A stretch of 64,000 bases of DNA from contig NZ_VFOZ01000001.1 of the NCBI RefSeq assembly GCF_006716425.1, positions 5,890,001 through 5,954,000 on the forward strand, given 5' to 3'. A model generated the notes under the pieces. That model was not told the DNA's origin. It was given only the letters and a program-made list of their open reading frames with translations, and did not search any database. The stretch is from Actinoallomurus bryophytorum (GTDB lineage Bacteria; Actinomycetota; Actinomycetes; Streptosporangiales; Streptosporangiaceae). Shown here piece after piece: positions 17,441 through 27,971 of the stretch. The number at the start of each line of letters is the position of its first letter. Position 1 is the first letter of the stretch. A program made the position numbers and the translations under genes.

Positions 17441-18432
17441 CCGCGCGACGCGGCGTGGCGCTCACGCCGATGGAGACCCGGCGTGACGTCATCGTCAAGG
17501 CCGCGGTGCTGGCCGACGAGCTGGGGTACGAGACCTTCTCGGTACCCGAGGGATGGGGGCTGGACTCCACCCCGATACTGGCCGAGATCGCGCTACGGAC
17601 CGCCAGGATCCGCCTCGCCTCGGGCATCCTGTCGGTGTGGGGACGCACCCCGGCGACGCTGGCCATGACCGCCGCCACCCTGCACCAGGTCAGCGAGGGG
17701 CGGTTCGTGCTGGGCCTGGGTGCCGGCACCAGGGCACTGGCCGAAGGGTTCCACGACACCCCGTTCGAGCGCCCGGCCGACAAGCTGCGTGACGCCGTGG
17801 CCGAGGTCCGCGCGCTGCTCGCCGGCGAGCCGGCCCGACTGCACCGCGTCCCCGGCGCGCGCCCGCTGCGGCTGGGCCTGCCACCCGCGCCCGGGATCCC
17901 CATCTGGGTCGCGGCGCTGGGCCCCCGTACGACCCGGGTGGCCGCCGAGCTCGGCGACGGCTGGATCCCCGCACTGGTGCCTCGAGACCGCCTCGCGTCC
18001 TGGGCGAGCGACCTCGGCCGGCTGCGGGAAGCGGCCGTCCCGGGCGCGGGAGCCTTCACCGTGGCGACCGGGCCCATCACCGTCGCCGACGAGAACCCCG
18101 ATGCCGCGCGCGACATCGCCGCCGCGTGTACCGCCTGGTATCTGAGCGCCATGGGCGACGTCTACGCCCGGTCCGTGTCCAGTCAGGGCTATGCCACGCA
18201 GGTCGGCGCGATCATCGCCGCGAACCCGCGCCCGAGCCCGCGACGCGGGATCGTCCCGCCCGCCGCCCGGCCCGTACTCGACCAGCTCGCCGTGTACGGA
18301 ACCCGCGATCAGGTCAGGGAGCTGTTCAAGCCGTGGGACGAGGCGGCCGACGTCGTCACGGCCCTTCTGCCGCCCGGCATTCCCTGGCCCACCATCGAGG
18401 CCACCCTCGTGGCCGCGGCTCCGCCCGGCTGA
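17437..18432 (+). CDS. LLM-class (luciferase-like, F420-type) oxidoreductase
   Basis: TIM-barrel flavin/F420-dependent oxidoreductase, 331 residues. Typical segments are ADELGYETFSVPEGWG, RIRLASGILSVWGRTPATLA, VSEGRFVLGLGAG and PIWVAALGPRTTRVAAELGDGW. Typically F420H2 hydride transfer to or from an unknown substrate. The GTG at 17437 overlaps the upstream TGA; the open frame further upstream is out of phase with the real gene there. Followed by a small hairpin at 18435-18453. Confidence 0.85.
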   Translation: MTARRGVALTPMETRRDVIVKAAVLADELGYETFSVPEGWGLDSTPILAEIALRTARIRLASGILSVWGRTPATLAMTAATLHQVSEGRFVLGLGAGTRALAEGFHDTPFERPADKLRDAVAEVRALLAGEPARLHRVPGARPLRLGLPPAPGIPIWVAALGPRTTRVAAELGDGWIPALVPRDRLASWASDLGRLREAAVPGAGAFTVATGPITVADENPDAARDIAAACTAWYLSAMGDVYARSVSSQGYATQVGAIIAANPRPSPRRGIVPPAARPVLDQLAVYGTRDQVRELFKPWDEAADVVTALLPPGIPWPTIEATLVAAAPPG

Positions 18433-18434
18433 GC

Positions 18435-18453
18435 TCCCCGCACGTGACGGGGA
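18435..18453. terminator. Small hairpin between convergent genes
   Basis: TCCCCG and CGGGGA arms around a 7-nt loop, directly after the LLM gene stop and just before the end of the convergent reductase gene. A plausible but modest terminator. Confidence 0.35.
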
Positions 18454-18457
18454 TGTC

Positions 18458-19171
18458 TCATCTCGCCCTCACGTAGCGGAGGAAGACGAAGTCGTCCTCC
18501 TCGAGAACGTGGCCGAGCCGCAGAGGCATCGGCGGCATCGCCGGGCCGTTGAGCACGCGGGCCGCGTCCCCGGCGGTGAGCTGCGGGCTCAACGTGAGGC
18601 AGAGCTCGTCGAGACGCCCGGCCGCGGCGAACTCGGCCAGCAGGCGCGGGCCGCCCTCGGTGAGCTGGCGGACCAGCCCGCGCTCGGCGAGGGCGTCCAG
18701 CGCGGCACCCGCGTCCGCCCACTCCCCGCCGGTGATGACCACCTCGGCGTGCTTCTCGCACGCTCGTACGCGATCCACCGGCGCCGACGGGCAGGTGACC
18801 ACGATCGTCGGGGTGATGGCCTCGGTGAAGACCGGGGCCTCGAAGTCGAGGTCGAGGCCGCGCGAGATGATCGCCAGCGGCGGTGCCGGCGTCCGGTCCT
18901 TCCGCAGGTCGCCCCACCACTCGCGGGGGCGTACCGGACCGTACCCCTCAACGCGGACCGTGGCGGCTCCCACGATCACCACGTCGGCCAGGGCGCGCAG
19001 CAGCGACAGGAGCCGGCGGTCGGCGGGCCCGCCGAGTCCCTCCGTCCTGGCGCCGTCCGTCGCGGCGCCGTCCACGGAGGCCACCATGTTGGCCCGCAGC
19101 CAGGGCTCAGTGGCGGGATAGGCGTACGCCTCGGCGAGTTCCGCGCCGCCGGCCGGTTCGAGTCTGTGCAT
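18458..19171 (-). CDS. RibD C-terminal (dihydrofolate reductase-like) reductase family protein
   Basis: Pyrimidine-reductase-type NADPH enzyme, about 237 residues. It has RANMVASVDGAATDG (substrate/NADP segment), VVIVGAATVRVEGYGP, and LTEGGPRLLAEFAAAGRLDELCLTL spread along the fold. Stand-alone proteins of this family are common in actinobacteria and are not the main riboflavin enzyme. ATG 19171 gives the expected opening MHRLEPAGGAELAEAYAYP; a GTG at 19204 is possible. Its 3' end is duplicated at 15196-15345. Confidence 0.82.
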   Translation of the reverse strand: MHRLEPAGGAELAEAYAYPATEPWLRANMVASVDGAATDGARTEGLGGPADRRLLSLLRALADVVIVGAATVRVEGYGPVRPREWWGDLRKDRTPAPPLAIISRGLDLDFEAPVFTEAITPTIVVTCPSAPVDRVRACEKHAEVVITGGEWADAGAALDALAERGLVRQLTEGGPRLLAEFAAAGRLDELCLTLSPQLTAGDAARVLNGPAMPPMPLRLGHVLEEDDFVFLRYVRAR

Positions 19172-19293
19172 GACACCCAGGGTAGGCACATAAGGAGCCG
19201 TCACATCTTGCGACGGGATGGCTGCGTTCGGCTTATCAAATCGCGGTTTTACGGGAACACTTGGGGGCGGAGGTAGGGGAAAGGGGAGATGGC

Positions 19294-19684
19294 TTGGAGA
19301 TCGCCGCCTTAGTGATGTGGTTGCTGACCGCCGCCGCGGGGCTCAGGCTCCTCGTGCGCTGGCTTTCCGAAGGAGGGCTGCGGCGGCAGGGGACCAAGGT
19401 CACCCGCTATCCCGCGGTCCTGGTCCTCGGACATCCCGCCCTCGCCGTGCTGGCCCTCGCGACCTGGGTGGTCTTTCTGCTCACCCGGCGTTCGGTCTAC
19501 GCCTGGAGCGCGTTCGGCGTGCTCGTGCTCGTGGCCCTGCTGGGGTTCACCATGCTCACCCGGTGGCTCACCGGAGAGGGCGGCAAGCACGCGCGCGACG
19601 CCGAGCAGGGCTTTCCGGTCGTCGCCGTGGTGACGCACGGGGTGGTGGCGGCGACGACATTCGTGCTCGTGCTGCTCACGGCCA

Positions 19685-19704
<20 letters not shown>
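19294..19704 (+). CDS. Small four-helix membrane protein, hypothetical
   Basis: 136 residues with about four hydrophobic segments (ALVMWLLTAAAGLRLLVRWL, VLGHPALAVLALATWVVFLL, AFGVLVLVALLGFTML, THGVVAATTFVLVLLTAIT). Start TTG 19294 has GGGGAG 5 nt upstream. Function unknown. Its last 20 bp overlap the end of the convergent glgX gene. Confidence 0.65.
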
Positions 19705-21799
<2,095 letters not shown>

Positions 21800-21875
21800 C
21801 GCTCTCCTCGGCCTCCAACGGACACAACTCCGTAGATTGTTGCCCCACCCGGAGAAATATGCGAACGCGCTGTGC

Positions 21876-21957
21876 CGGCCCGGGGGGGCGACCCCCCGGA
21901 ACCCCCCGATGTGGAGGGGCTCCGCCCCCTCACGCCCCCCCGCGGGCTGGGGTCGGG
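21876..21957. repeat. GC-rich intergenic hairpin cluster
   Basis: A run of G and C tracts that folds into back-to-back hairpins, such as CCGGGGGG with CCCCCCGG and GAGGGG with CCCCTC. Elements of this composition recur between genes in many actinomycete genomes and can act as terminators or REP-like repeats. It lies between divergent glgX and the following reductase gene; the remainder of 21800-22068 holds only promoter-like sequence. Confidence 0.5.
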
Positions 21958-22068
21958 TGAAGAATTTTTCGTTCGCCCAAGCCGGTGTCCTGAGATGATC
22001 GCAGAGGGACTGTCTCCGTGTAGCGTTCCGCCCCGCTCACCGCAGGCGTCGAGCAGAGGAGAGTCGTC

Positions 22069-22647
22069 TTGTCTTCGACTGTGCTGTACATGTCCATGTC
22101 CCTCGACGGCTTCGTCGCAGGTCCCAATGAGCGGCCGGACAACGGGCTGGGGGACGGCGGAGAGCGCCTCCACGAATGGGTGGTGGGTGGCGATGGCGAA
22201 CAGCTCGACGGCGGCGATCGTGAGGTTCTCGACGATTTTCTCTCCACCGGCGCGGTGCTCGCCGGCCGTGGGACCTTCGAACCGGCCGGAGGCTGGGGCG
22301 GGGACCATCACGACGGCGTGCCCATCTTCATCCTCAGCCGCCATCGGCCCGCTCCTCCGTACGCGGAGTGGCCCGCCGTCACCTACCTCTCCGATGTCGA
22401 GGACGCTGTACGCCGGGCCAAGGAGGCCGCCGGCGAGAAGAACGTGCTGGTCCACGGCGTAGGCACCGCCCAGCGCTGTCTCCTGGCGGGGCTCCTCGAC
22501 GAGATAGAGATCCACCTGGTCCCGGTCCTGCTCGGTGAGGGCCGCAGGCTCTTCGAACACCTCGGCGCCGAGCACATCGAGCTGGAGACCATCCAGGTCG
22601 TCCGGGGGCGGGAAGTCACGCACCTGCGCTACCGCGTCCGCCGCTGA
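22069..22647 (+). CDS. Dihydrofolate reductase-like (RibD C-terminal) family protein
   Basis: 192 residues beginning STVLYMSMSLDGFVAGPNE, the hallmark opening of the stand-alone RibD_C/YwjB group, with VLAGRGTFEPAGGWGG, HGVGTAQRCLLAGLLDEIEI and VPVLLGEGRRLFEHLG. Presumed NADPH-dependent reductase of unknown substrate, not closely related to the gene at 18458. TTG start with AGAGGAG 6-7 nt upstream. Confidence 0.83.
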   Translation: MSSTVLYMSMSLDGFVAGPNERPDNGLGDGGERLHEWVVGGDGEQLDGGDREVLDDFLSTGAVLAGRGTFEPAGGWGGDHHDGVPIFILSRHRPAPPYAEWPAVTYLSDVEDAVRRAKEAAGEKNVLVHGVGTAQRCLLAGLLDEIEIHLVPVLLGEGRRLFEHLGAEHIELETIQVVRGREVTHLRYRVRR

Positions 22648-22697
22648 CCCCGGCCGCCACCGGCGAGGGCCAGGGCCACCTGCGGATCGGCGTACGG

Positions 22698-23966
22698 TCA
22701 CACCTTCTCGGGCACCGTCGCCGGATCCTCGCCGAACGTCACACTGTGCGCCTCACGGCCGAACGCGGTCAGCAGGATCACGGCGACCAGGGTCGGCGCG
22801 ACGACCACCGCGAACGCGAACGGGTACCCGTGCGCGTCCGCGAGCCGTTCCTGGAGCGGCAGGTTGACCGCGGCGAGCAGGTTGCCGAGCTGGTAGGTCA
22901 CGCCGGGATAGAAGCCGCGGATGGCGTCCGGTGACATCTCGGTGAGGTGGGCCGGGATGACGCCCCACGCGCCCTGCACGAAGAACTGCATGAGGAACGC
23001 GCTGACGGCGAGCAGCGCCGTCGCCTGGGAGTACGCGAACAGCGGCACCACCAGCAGTCCGAGCAGGCCCGCGCCGACGATGGCGCGGCGACGGCCGAAG
23101 CGCTGGGACAGCGCGCCGACGAAGACGCCACCGATGATCGCGCCGATGTTGTAGATGATCGCGATGTAGACGGCGTAGTGCGGGGAGTGGCCCAGGCCCT
23201 TCTTGAGGAACGTCGGGTAGATGTCCTGCGTGCCGTGGCTCATGAAGTTGAACGCCGTCATGAGGAGCACGAGGTAGAAGAACCGGACGAGCACCTTACG
23301 GTCGAAGAACACCTTGCGCAGCGGTGTGCGTGTCACCTGCAGGCGCTGGTTGGTGCGTTCCCACGCCTCCGACTCGCCCACGCGGTAGCGGATGTAGAGC
23401 GCGATGAGCCCGGGTACGGCGCCGAAGAAGAACAGCCCGCGCCAGCCGAAGATCGGCGTGATGACGAAGTAGGCGACCGCCGCGACCAGGTACCCGAACG
23501 AATAGCCCACCTGGAGCATCCCGGAGTAGAACCCGCGCTTGCTGACCGGGATCTTCTCCATGGCCAGCGAGGCACCGAGCCCCCACTCGCCGCCCATGCC
23601 GAGGCCGTACAGGAACCGCAGCGCCAGCAGCATGGTCAGCGAGGTCGAGAACCCGGAGGCGAACTCCACGGCCGAGTAGAACAGCACGTCGACCATGAGC
23701 GGGATGCGCCGGCCGACCTTGTCCGCCCAGATGCCGAACAGGTACGCGCCGAGCGGCCGCGCGACCAGCGTCAGCGTCGTCGCGACGGTGACTTTGGCGG
23801 CCGAGGTCCCGAACTCCTCGGCGACCTCGGTGATCACGAAGATGAGCAGGAAGTAGTCGAAGGCGTCCATCGTCCAGCCCAGCAGGGCGGCGAGGAACGC
23901 GTTGCGCTGGTCGCGGTCGAGGCCGGTGGCCTGGTCGCGGATGTCACTGAGCAGGGGGAAGCTCAT
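22698..23966 (-). CDS. MFS transporter, sialate/lactate:H+ symporter-like
   Basis: 422-residue 12-helix permease. It opens [20 protein letters not shown], has the loop 2-3 MFS motif [14 protein letters not shown] and the second-half counterpart [15 protein letters not shown]. The pattern WTMDAFDYF plus [18 protein letters not shown] resembles the SHS (sialate, lactate, pyruvate) family, so a monocarboxylate is the likely substrate (inference). Convergent with the reductase gene. Confidence 0.8.
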   Translation of the reverse strand: MSFPLLSDIRDQATGLDRDQRNAFLAALLGWTMDAFDYFLLIFVITEVAEEFGTSAAKVTVATTLTLVARPLGAYLFGIWADKVGRRIPLMVDVLFYSAVEFASGFSTSLTMLLALRFLYGLGMGGEWGLGASLAMEKIPVSKRGFYSGMLQVGYSFGYLVAAVAYFVITPIFGWRGLFFFGAVPGLIALYIRYRVGESEAWERTNQRLQVTRTPLRKVFFDRKVLVRFFYLVLLMTAFNFMSHGTQDIYPTFLKKGLGHSPHYAVYIAIIYNIGAIIGGVFVGALSQRFGRRRAIVGAGLLGLLVVPLFAYSQATALLAVSAFLMQFFVQGAWGVIPAHLTEMSPDAIRGFYPGVTYQLGNLLAAVNLPLQERLADAHGYPFAFAVVVAPTLVAVILLTAFGREAHSVTFGEDPATVPEKV

Positions 23967-24020
23967 ATCGATCCTTCGTCCGTCCGTCGCTCCCAGGGGC
24001 CCACTACCCCGATTCGGGCG

Positions 24021-24878
24021 TCAAGATCTTCCGTGTTCGCGAAAAATACGCGGGGTGGCCGATCGGGCGGCGGCCTCGGGCTCCGGCATCAGGGCGGCAC
24101 CGGTCTCGAGCAGCGACTTCAGGTCGCTGAGGATGTACGGCCAGCCGCCGCCCTCCTCCATCCGCTCGCCGGAGACCATCGAGGCGTGGATCGGCGCGCC
24201 CTCCAGATCGTGGGTCACGGTGAGCCTGGAGGTGTTCCCGGCGAGCGGCTCGATCTCCCAGGTGATCCGGGTGTACGGCTCGGCGGCCTGCCCCGGTTCG
24301 AGCAGCATCCGCCAGGTCTGGACCAGCCGGCGCGGCGGGTCCGCCTCGAGCACCTCGCCCTCGGCGACGACCTCCGGCATCCCCATCGCCCTCATGCCCG
24401 CGGTCGACGGCGAGCGGAACGCGCCACCCGGCCGCAGGTCGTACTCCGACGGTGCCCGATGGCCGTACCGGGCCGTCCAGGCCGGTGAGGTGACCGCCTC
24501 CCAGACCGCCTCCGGGACCGCCCTGAGGTGGACGCGGAACACCTGCGTGGTCGTGCCGGGCCGTTCCAGCCGTGCCTTGAGGCCGGCGAGCGCGGCGGCC
24601 CGCTGTTCGGTGTACTTGCCGATCCACCGGTCGTGGATCAGCCGGATCGGCACCGGGTTGAGGAAGTGGAGCTTTTCCCGCCCCGACCTGCGGCTGACGA
24701 CGAGTCCGGCCTCCTCGAGGATCCGAAGGTGCTTCATGACGCCGAACCGGCTCATCTCCAGCTCCGACTCGAGCTCGCCCAGCGTCCGGCCGTCGCGCGC
24801 CAGGAGCCGGTCGAGCAGGAAGCGGCGGGTCGGGTCCGCGAGTGCCCGGAACACCGGAGCGTCGTCGTCGCCTGTCAT
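24021..24878 (-). CDS. ArsR-type HTH fused to SRPBCC (AHSA1-like) domain
   Basis: 285 residues. Residues about 5-95 form a winged helix (FRALADPTRRFLLDRLLARD, LGELESELEMSRFGVMKHLR). Residues about 110-270 are an SRPBCC ligand-binding domain (VFRVHLRAVPEAVWEAVTSP, LRPGGAFRS, GEVLEADPPRRLVQTW). Such fusions are probably single-component regulators that bind a hydrophobic ligand. ATG 24878 is favoured; an in-frame GTG at 24908 would place the operator palindrome inside the gene. Likely autoregulated through 24893-24908. Confidence 0.82.
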   Translation of the reverse strand: MTGDDDAPVFRALADPTRRFLLDRLLARDGRTLGELESELEMSRFGVMKHLRILEEAGLVVSRRSGREKLHFLNPVPIRLIHDRWIGKYTEQRAAALAGLKARLERPGTTTQVFRVHLRAVPEAVWEAVTSPAWTARYGHRAPSEYDLRPGGAFRSPSTAGMRAMGMPEVVAEGEVLEADPPRRLVQTWRMLLEPGQAAEPYTRITWEIEPLAGNTSRLTVTHDLEGAPIHASMVSGERMEEGGGWPYILSDLKSLLETGAALMPEPEAAARSATPRIFREHGRS

Positions 24879-24892
24879 GCGAAGGAAAATAG

Positions 24893-24908
24893 GTGACCGT
24901 TTGGTCAC
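24893..24908. promoter_or_regulatory. Candidate operator of the ArsR-SRPBCC regulator
   Basis: GTGACCGTTTGGTCAC has perfect 6-bp arms (GTGACC/GGTCAC) separated by 4 bp, and ends 14 bp upstream of the regulator's ATG. The position is typical of autorepression. Half of it could also be read as the alternative GTG start. Confidence 0.55.
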
Positions 24909-24929
24909 GCGTCAATTCGCGTCCAGGCC

Positions 24930-26285
24930 TCAGCGCCGGACGAAGACGCCGATGCCGTTGGCGACGGCGCGCTCCCTGCGACCGGACGGGAGGTTGCGTA
25001 CGGAGACGACGGGCTCCCCGGGGACGCGCAGGGCGAGGGTCGAGGATCCGCCGCCGTCCAGGTTCATCGCGTCGTCCGCGCCGATGCGGCGGAGCAGGGT
25101 GGACAGCCCGGCGAGGGTCAGCCCGGTGCTCACGGCCGAGCGCCCGTTCACGACGACGAGGTAGAGGTGCCGGCCGTCCCGGCTCACCCCGGCGGCCGTA
25201 CGAGCGGTGCGGACGGCGGAGTCCAGGCCGGACGGCGGCCTGCCGTTCCGCAGGACGGCGAAGCCGCCCACCGCGAAGCGGAGGTGCCCGGCTCCGGTCA
25301 GGTGGTACGCGACGCGTACGCGGTCGCCGGGCCGCAGCCGCCGCAGCGTGACGGCCCCGGCCTCCCGCCCGACCAGCACGGTCGTGTCCGGCGGGATCGT
25401 GCCCGCGCCGATGGCGTGGCCGACCCGCGTCACCACTCCGCGCCGTACGGTCGCCTCGGCGGTGTCGGCGCTGCACGGGGCCCTGCGCACGGTGTCGGTC
25501 CCGCACACCGCACGGAGCCGGGAGACCGCGCCCCAGCGGCCGGTGAAGGCGCCGACCCCGCCGACCGGCAGCGCGTACTGGTTGAGCCCGCGCAGCGGGA
25601 TCCGCAGCCGCCCGTCCGCGGGCAGCGGGTCACGCCCGGAGACGCGCAGAGTGTCGATGGGCGGCGGATCCGGGGGGAGGGGCGCGATCGGCCCGTCGAC
25701 GCTGACGCTCCCGGTCAGGCGCAGAGTGGCCAGCCGGCCCGTACGGTCCGAACCCACCCCGATGACCTCCTCGGTGGTCGCGCCCACGGGCGGGAGCGGG
25801 CCGAACCGCTGCCCGTCGGGCACGGCTCCCTTGCGCAGCCTGCCGTCAGCGATCTCCGGCCCGACTGCGGATCCCGTCGGCGGCACTCCCGGATGGACCT
25901 CGCTGATGTTGAAGAAGTCGCCGTTCACACCCGCCACGGCGTGCTGGGCGTGGGCCATGAGCGAGACCGGCTCGCGCGCCGCCACGACGGGCGGGTGGAG
26001 CAGCCCCACCGTCACATGGGGGTCGCGCAGGTCGACGTCGAGCAGGTCACCGAGCACCGGACCGGCGGAACCTCTCGCCTGGAAGACGCGGAAGACCACC
26101 CCGGGCCAGACCGGCCAGGTGCCGGTGTAGCGCAGAGCGGGCGCGGCGCGGACCGGAGCGGGCACCGCGAGGACGGCACCGCTCGTCAGCAGCACGGACA
26201 GCACTCCGCCGAACGCCGTCCTCCTCGACACCGTTCTTCTCAACACCGCCACGCCCTTCACACGGGTAAGAGTCCCGTTGATCAT
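24930..26285 (-). CDS. Exported phosphodiester glycosidase family protein (DUF2233/NAGPA)
   Basis: 451 residues from ATG 26285 (MINGTLTRVKG). Signal sequence TAFGGVLSVLLTSGAVLAVP. Diagnostic NAGPA motifs are AGVNGDFFNI in the first half, and DDAMNLDGGGSSTL with VANGIGVF at the C-terminal end. Members cleave or bind N-acetylglucosamine phosphodiesters, for example in wall teichoic acid or exopolysaccharide. Two cysteines (VCGTD, PCSAD) could pair. Stand-alone gene, about 50 bp downstream of the gene ending at 26323 in the same direction. Confidence 0.82.
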   Translation of the reverse strand: MINGTLTRVKGVAVLRRTVSRRTAFGGVLSVLLTSGAVLAVPAPVRAAPALRYTGTWPVWPGVVFRVFQARGSAGPVLGDLLDVDLRDPHVTVGLLHPPVVAAREPVSLMAHAQHAVAGVNGDFFNISEVHPGVPPTGSAVGPEIADGRLRKGAVPDGQRFGPLPPVGATTEEVIGVGSDRTGRLATLRLTGSVSVDGPIAPLPPDPPPIDTLRVSGRDPLPADGRLRIPLRGLNQYALPVGGVGAFTGRWGAVSRLRAVCGTDTVRRAPCSADTAEATVRRGVVTRVGHAIGAGTIPPDTTVLVGREAGAVTLRRLRPGDRVRVAYHLTGAGHLRFAVGGFAVLRNGRPPSGLDSAVRTARTAAGVSRDGRHLYLVVVNGRSAVSTGLTLAGLSTLLRRIGADDAMNLDGGGSSTLALRVPGEPVVSVRNLPSGRRERAVANGIGVFVRR

Positions 26286-26322
26286 GACGCAGCCGCCGGC
26301 GCGACCAGGACGTGACGTGCGG

Positions 26323-26655
26323 TTATGGAGTGTCCGCCACAATCGCGTCACCGTGACGAACCTCGTGGACGGGGGAAGGCGCCGCCAGTGGGATGCGCAA
26401 GGAGACGGTGCCGCGCAGGTCGAGCCAGGCGCTGTCCGGCGTACGGACCAGGCGGAGGATCACTTCCTCGCACCCGGGGCAGCGCGCCACCAGGCCGGGT
26501 GCGTGGGTGTAGACCCGCAGGGTGGCGAGCGGGCCGGTCGCCGCGCAGTGCACGCAGCGGATCACCGCCATGGTGACGTCGACGCTGAAGATCTCGCTCA
26601 GCGGGCCGGCCAGGGTGTTGCCGTCTTCGTAGTCGCCGGTCACGTCAGCCTCCAC
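26323..26655 (-). CDS. Small zinc-ribbon protein (DUF6510-like)
   Basis: 110 residues with CVHC and CPGC about 30 residues apart, a four-Cys zinc ribbon. It usually follows the sulfite-oxidase-like/FAD reductase pair in actinobacteria and its role is unknown. GTG 26655 lies inside the end of the reductase gene (11-bp overlap). Last gene of the encapsulin operon. Confidence 0.72.
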   Translation of the reverse strand: MEADVTGDYEDGNTLAGPLSEIFSVDVTMAVIRCVHCAATGPLATLRVYTHAPGLVARCPGCEEVILRLVRTPDSAWLDLRGTVSLRIPLAAPSPVHEVRHGDAIVADTP

Positions 26656-27391
26656 TCGGACCGAATCGCTCGGTCTTGATCCTGCGTGCGTCGTGGCCGA
26701 GGGCGATCAGGATCTCGGCGGCCGTCTCCACGAAACCGGTCGGTCCGCAGACGAAGCAGTCCGGTGCGAAGTCGGCGGGCCACCCGTTGGTGTTCAGGTC
26801 GGCCACCGTGAGGCGGCCGGGCGGCCGTGAGAAGCCCTCCGGGGTCCGGCGGGTGTAGAGGTAGGTCACGTCCAGGCCGGGCTGCGGGCGGCGCAGCTCG
26901 TCGGTGTAGTAACGGTCGTCCGCCGTGCGTACGGAGTGGATGAGCCGCATCGGGGTGCGTGCGCTCGCCTCGCGGCGGGCGCGGATCATCGCCATGAGCG
27001 GGACGATGCCCGAGCCACCGGCCACCAGCAGGACGGGAGCGGCCGTGTCCGCGGGCCGCCAGACGAAGTAGCCGCCGACCGGGCCGCGGATCTCGACGGG
27101 ATCGCCGGGCGAGAGTCCCTCGGTCAGGTACGGGGAGACCTCTCCGTCGGCGACGTCCTGCACGGTGAGCTCGAGCCGGTCGCCGTCGGCGGGCGCGGCG
27201 AGGGAGTAGCTGCGCTGGGTGCTGTAGCCGTCCTCGGCGGTGAGACGCACGTCCACGTGCTGTCCGGCCAGGTGCCCCGGCCAGCCCGGCACGTCGAACA
27301 CCAGCGTGCGGGCCGAGGGGTTCTCCTCACGCGAGGAGACCAGCCGGGCGACGCGCCAGGTCAGTCGCCCTGATACCGCTGCTCGCGCCAT
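26645..27391 (-). CDS. FAD-binding ferredoxin reductase-type oxidoreductase
   Basis: 248 residues from ATG 27391 (MARAAVSGRLTW). FAD-binding motif RSYSLA, flavin pyrophosphate part GPVGGYFVW, NAD(P)H domain VLLVAGGSGIVPLMAM and C-terminal DCFVCGPTGFVE. No 2Fe-2S domain is present. It is predicted to pass electrons between NAD(P)H and the adjacent molybdenum protein, whose gene it overlaps by 31 bp. The open frame upstream of 27391 is antisense-type noise within that gene. Confidence 0.87.
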   Translation of the reverse strand: MARAAVSGRLTWRVARLVSSREENPSARTLVFDVPGWPGHLAGQHVDVRLTAEDGYSTQRSYSLAAPADGDRLELTVQDVADGEVSPYLTEGLSPGDPVEIRGPVGGYFVWRPADTAAPVLLVAGGSGIVPLMAMIRARREASARTPMRLIHSVRTADDRYYTDELRRPQPGLDVTYLYTRRTPEGFSRPPGRLTVADLNTNGWPADFAPDCFVCGPTGFVETAAEILIALGHDARRIKTERFGPSGG

Positions 27392-27960
27392 GGGTCTCCG
27401 TAGTCGTGGTAGCCGGCGGTCTCCCAGAATCCCGGCTCGTCCTGGTCGAGCAGCTGGATGCCGCGCACCCACTTGGCGGACTTCCAGAAGTACAGGTGCG
27501 GGACCAGGAGCCGTGCCGGGCCGCCGTGCTCGGCGCGCAGGTCGTCGCCGTCGTAGCGGTAGACGATCCATGCCTGGCCGTCCAGCAGGTCATCCAGCGG
27601 CAGGTTCGTCGTGTAGCCCCCGTAGGCCTGCACGAGCGCGTAGTCCGCCGCGGTGTCCACGTCCTCCAGCAGCGTGTCCAGGGACACGCCCTGCCACTCG
27701 GTGCCGAGCTTGGACCACTTCGTGACGCAGTGGATGTCCACCGTCGGCGTCTCACTGGGCAGGGCGAGCAGATCCTGCCAGGACCAGCTGTGCTTCTGCC
27801 CGAGCTCGGTGGTGATCACGAACTCCCACTTTTCGAGCGGGACGTGCTGCGTCGGCCCGGCGGTCAGCACCGGGAAGTCCTCGGTCAGGTACTGGCCGGG
27901 GGGCAGCTTGACGGCGGTGTCGCGCCGCCGGCCGTGAAACCCCGGTGAGACGATCCCCAT
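27361..27960 (-). CDS. Sulfite oxidase-like molybdopterin oxidoreductase
   Basis: 199 residues of the SUOX/MsrP fold. The molybdenum-ligating cysteine is in VDIHCVTKWSKLG, followed by WQGVSLDTLLEDV, GYTTNLPLDDLLDG and LVPHLYFWKSAKWVRG. No signal peptide, so cytoplasmic, unlike MsrP. Substrate unknown; sulfoxide or sulfite chemistry is the family norm. It starts only 11 bp after the encapsulin stop. Confidence 0.88.
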   Translation of the reverse strand: MGIVSPGFHGRRRDTAVKLPPGQYLTEDFPVLTAGPTQHVPLEKWEFVITTELGQKHSWSWQDLLALPSETPTVDIHCVTKWSKLGTEWQGVSLDTLLEDVDTAADYALVQAYGGYTTNLPLDDLLDGQAWIVYRYDGDDLRAEHGGPARLLVPHLYFWKSAKWVRGIQLLDQDEPGFWETAGYHDYGDPWREQRYQGD

Positions 27961-27971
27961 GGCCTGCCCCC

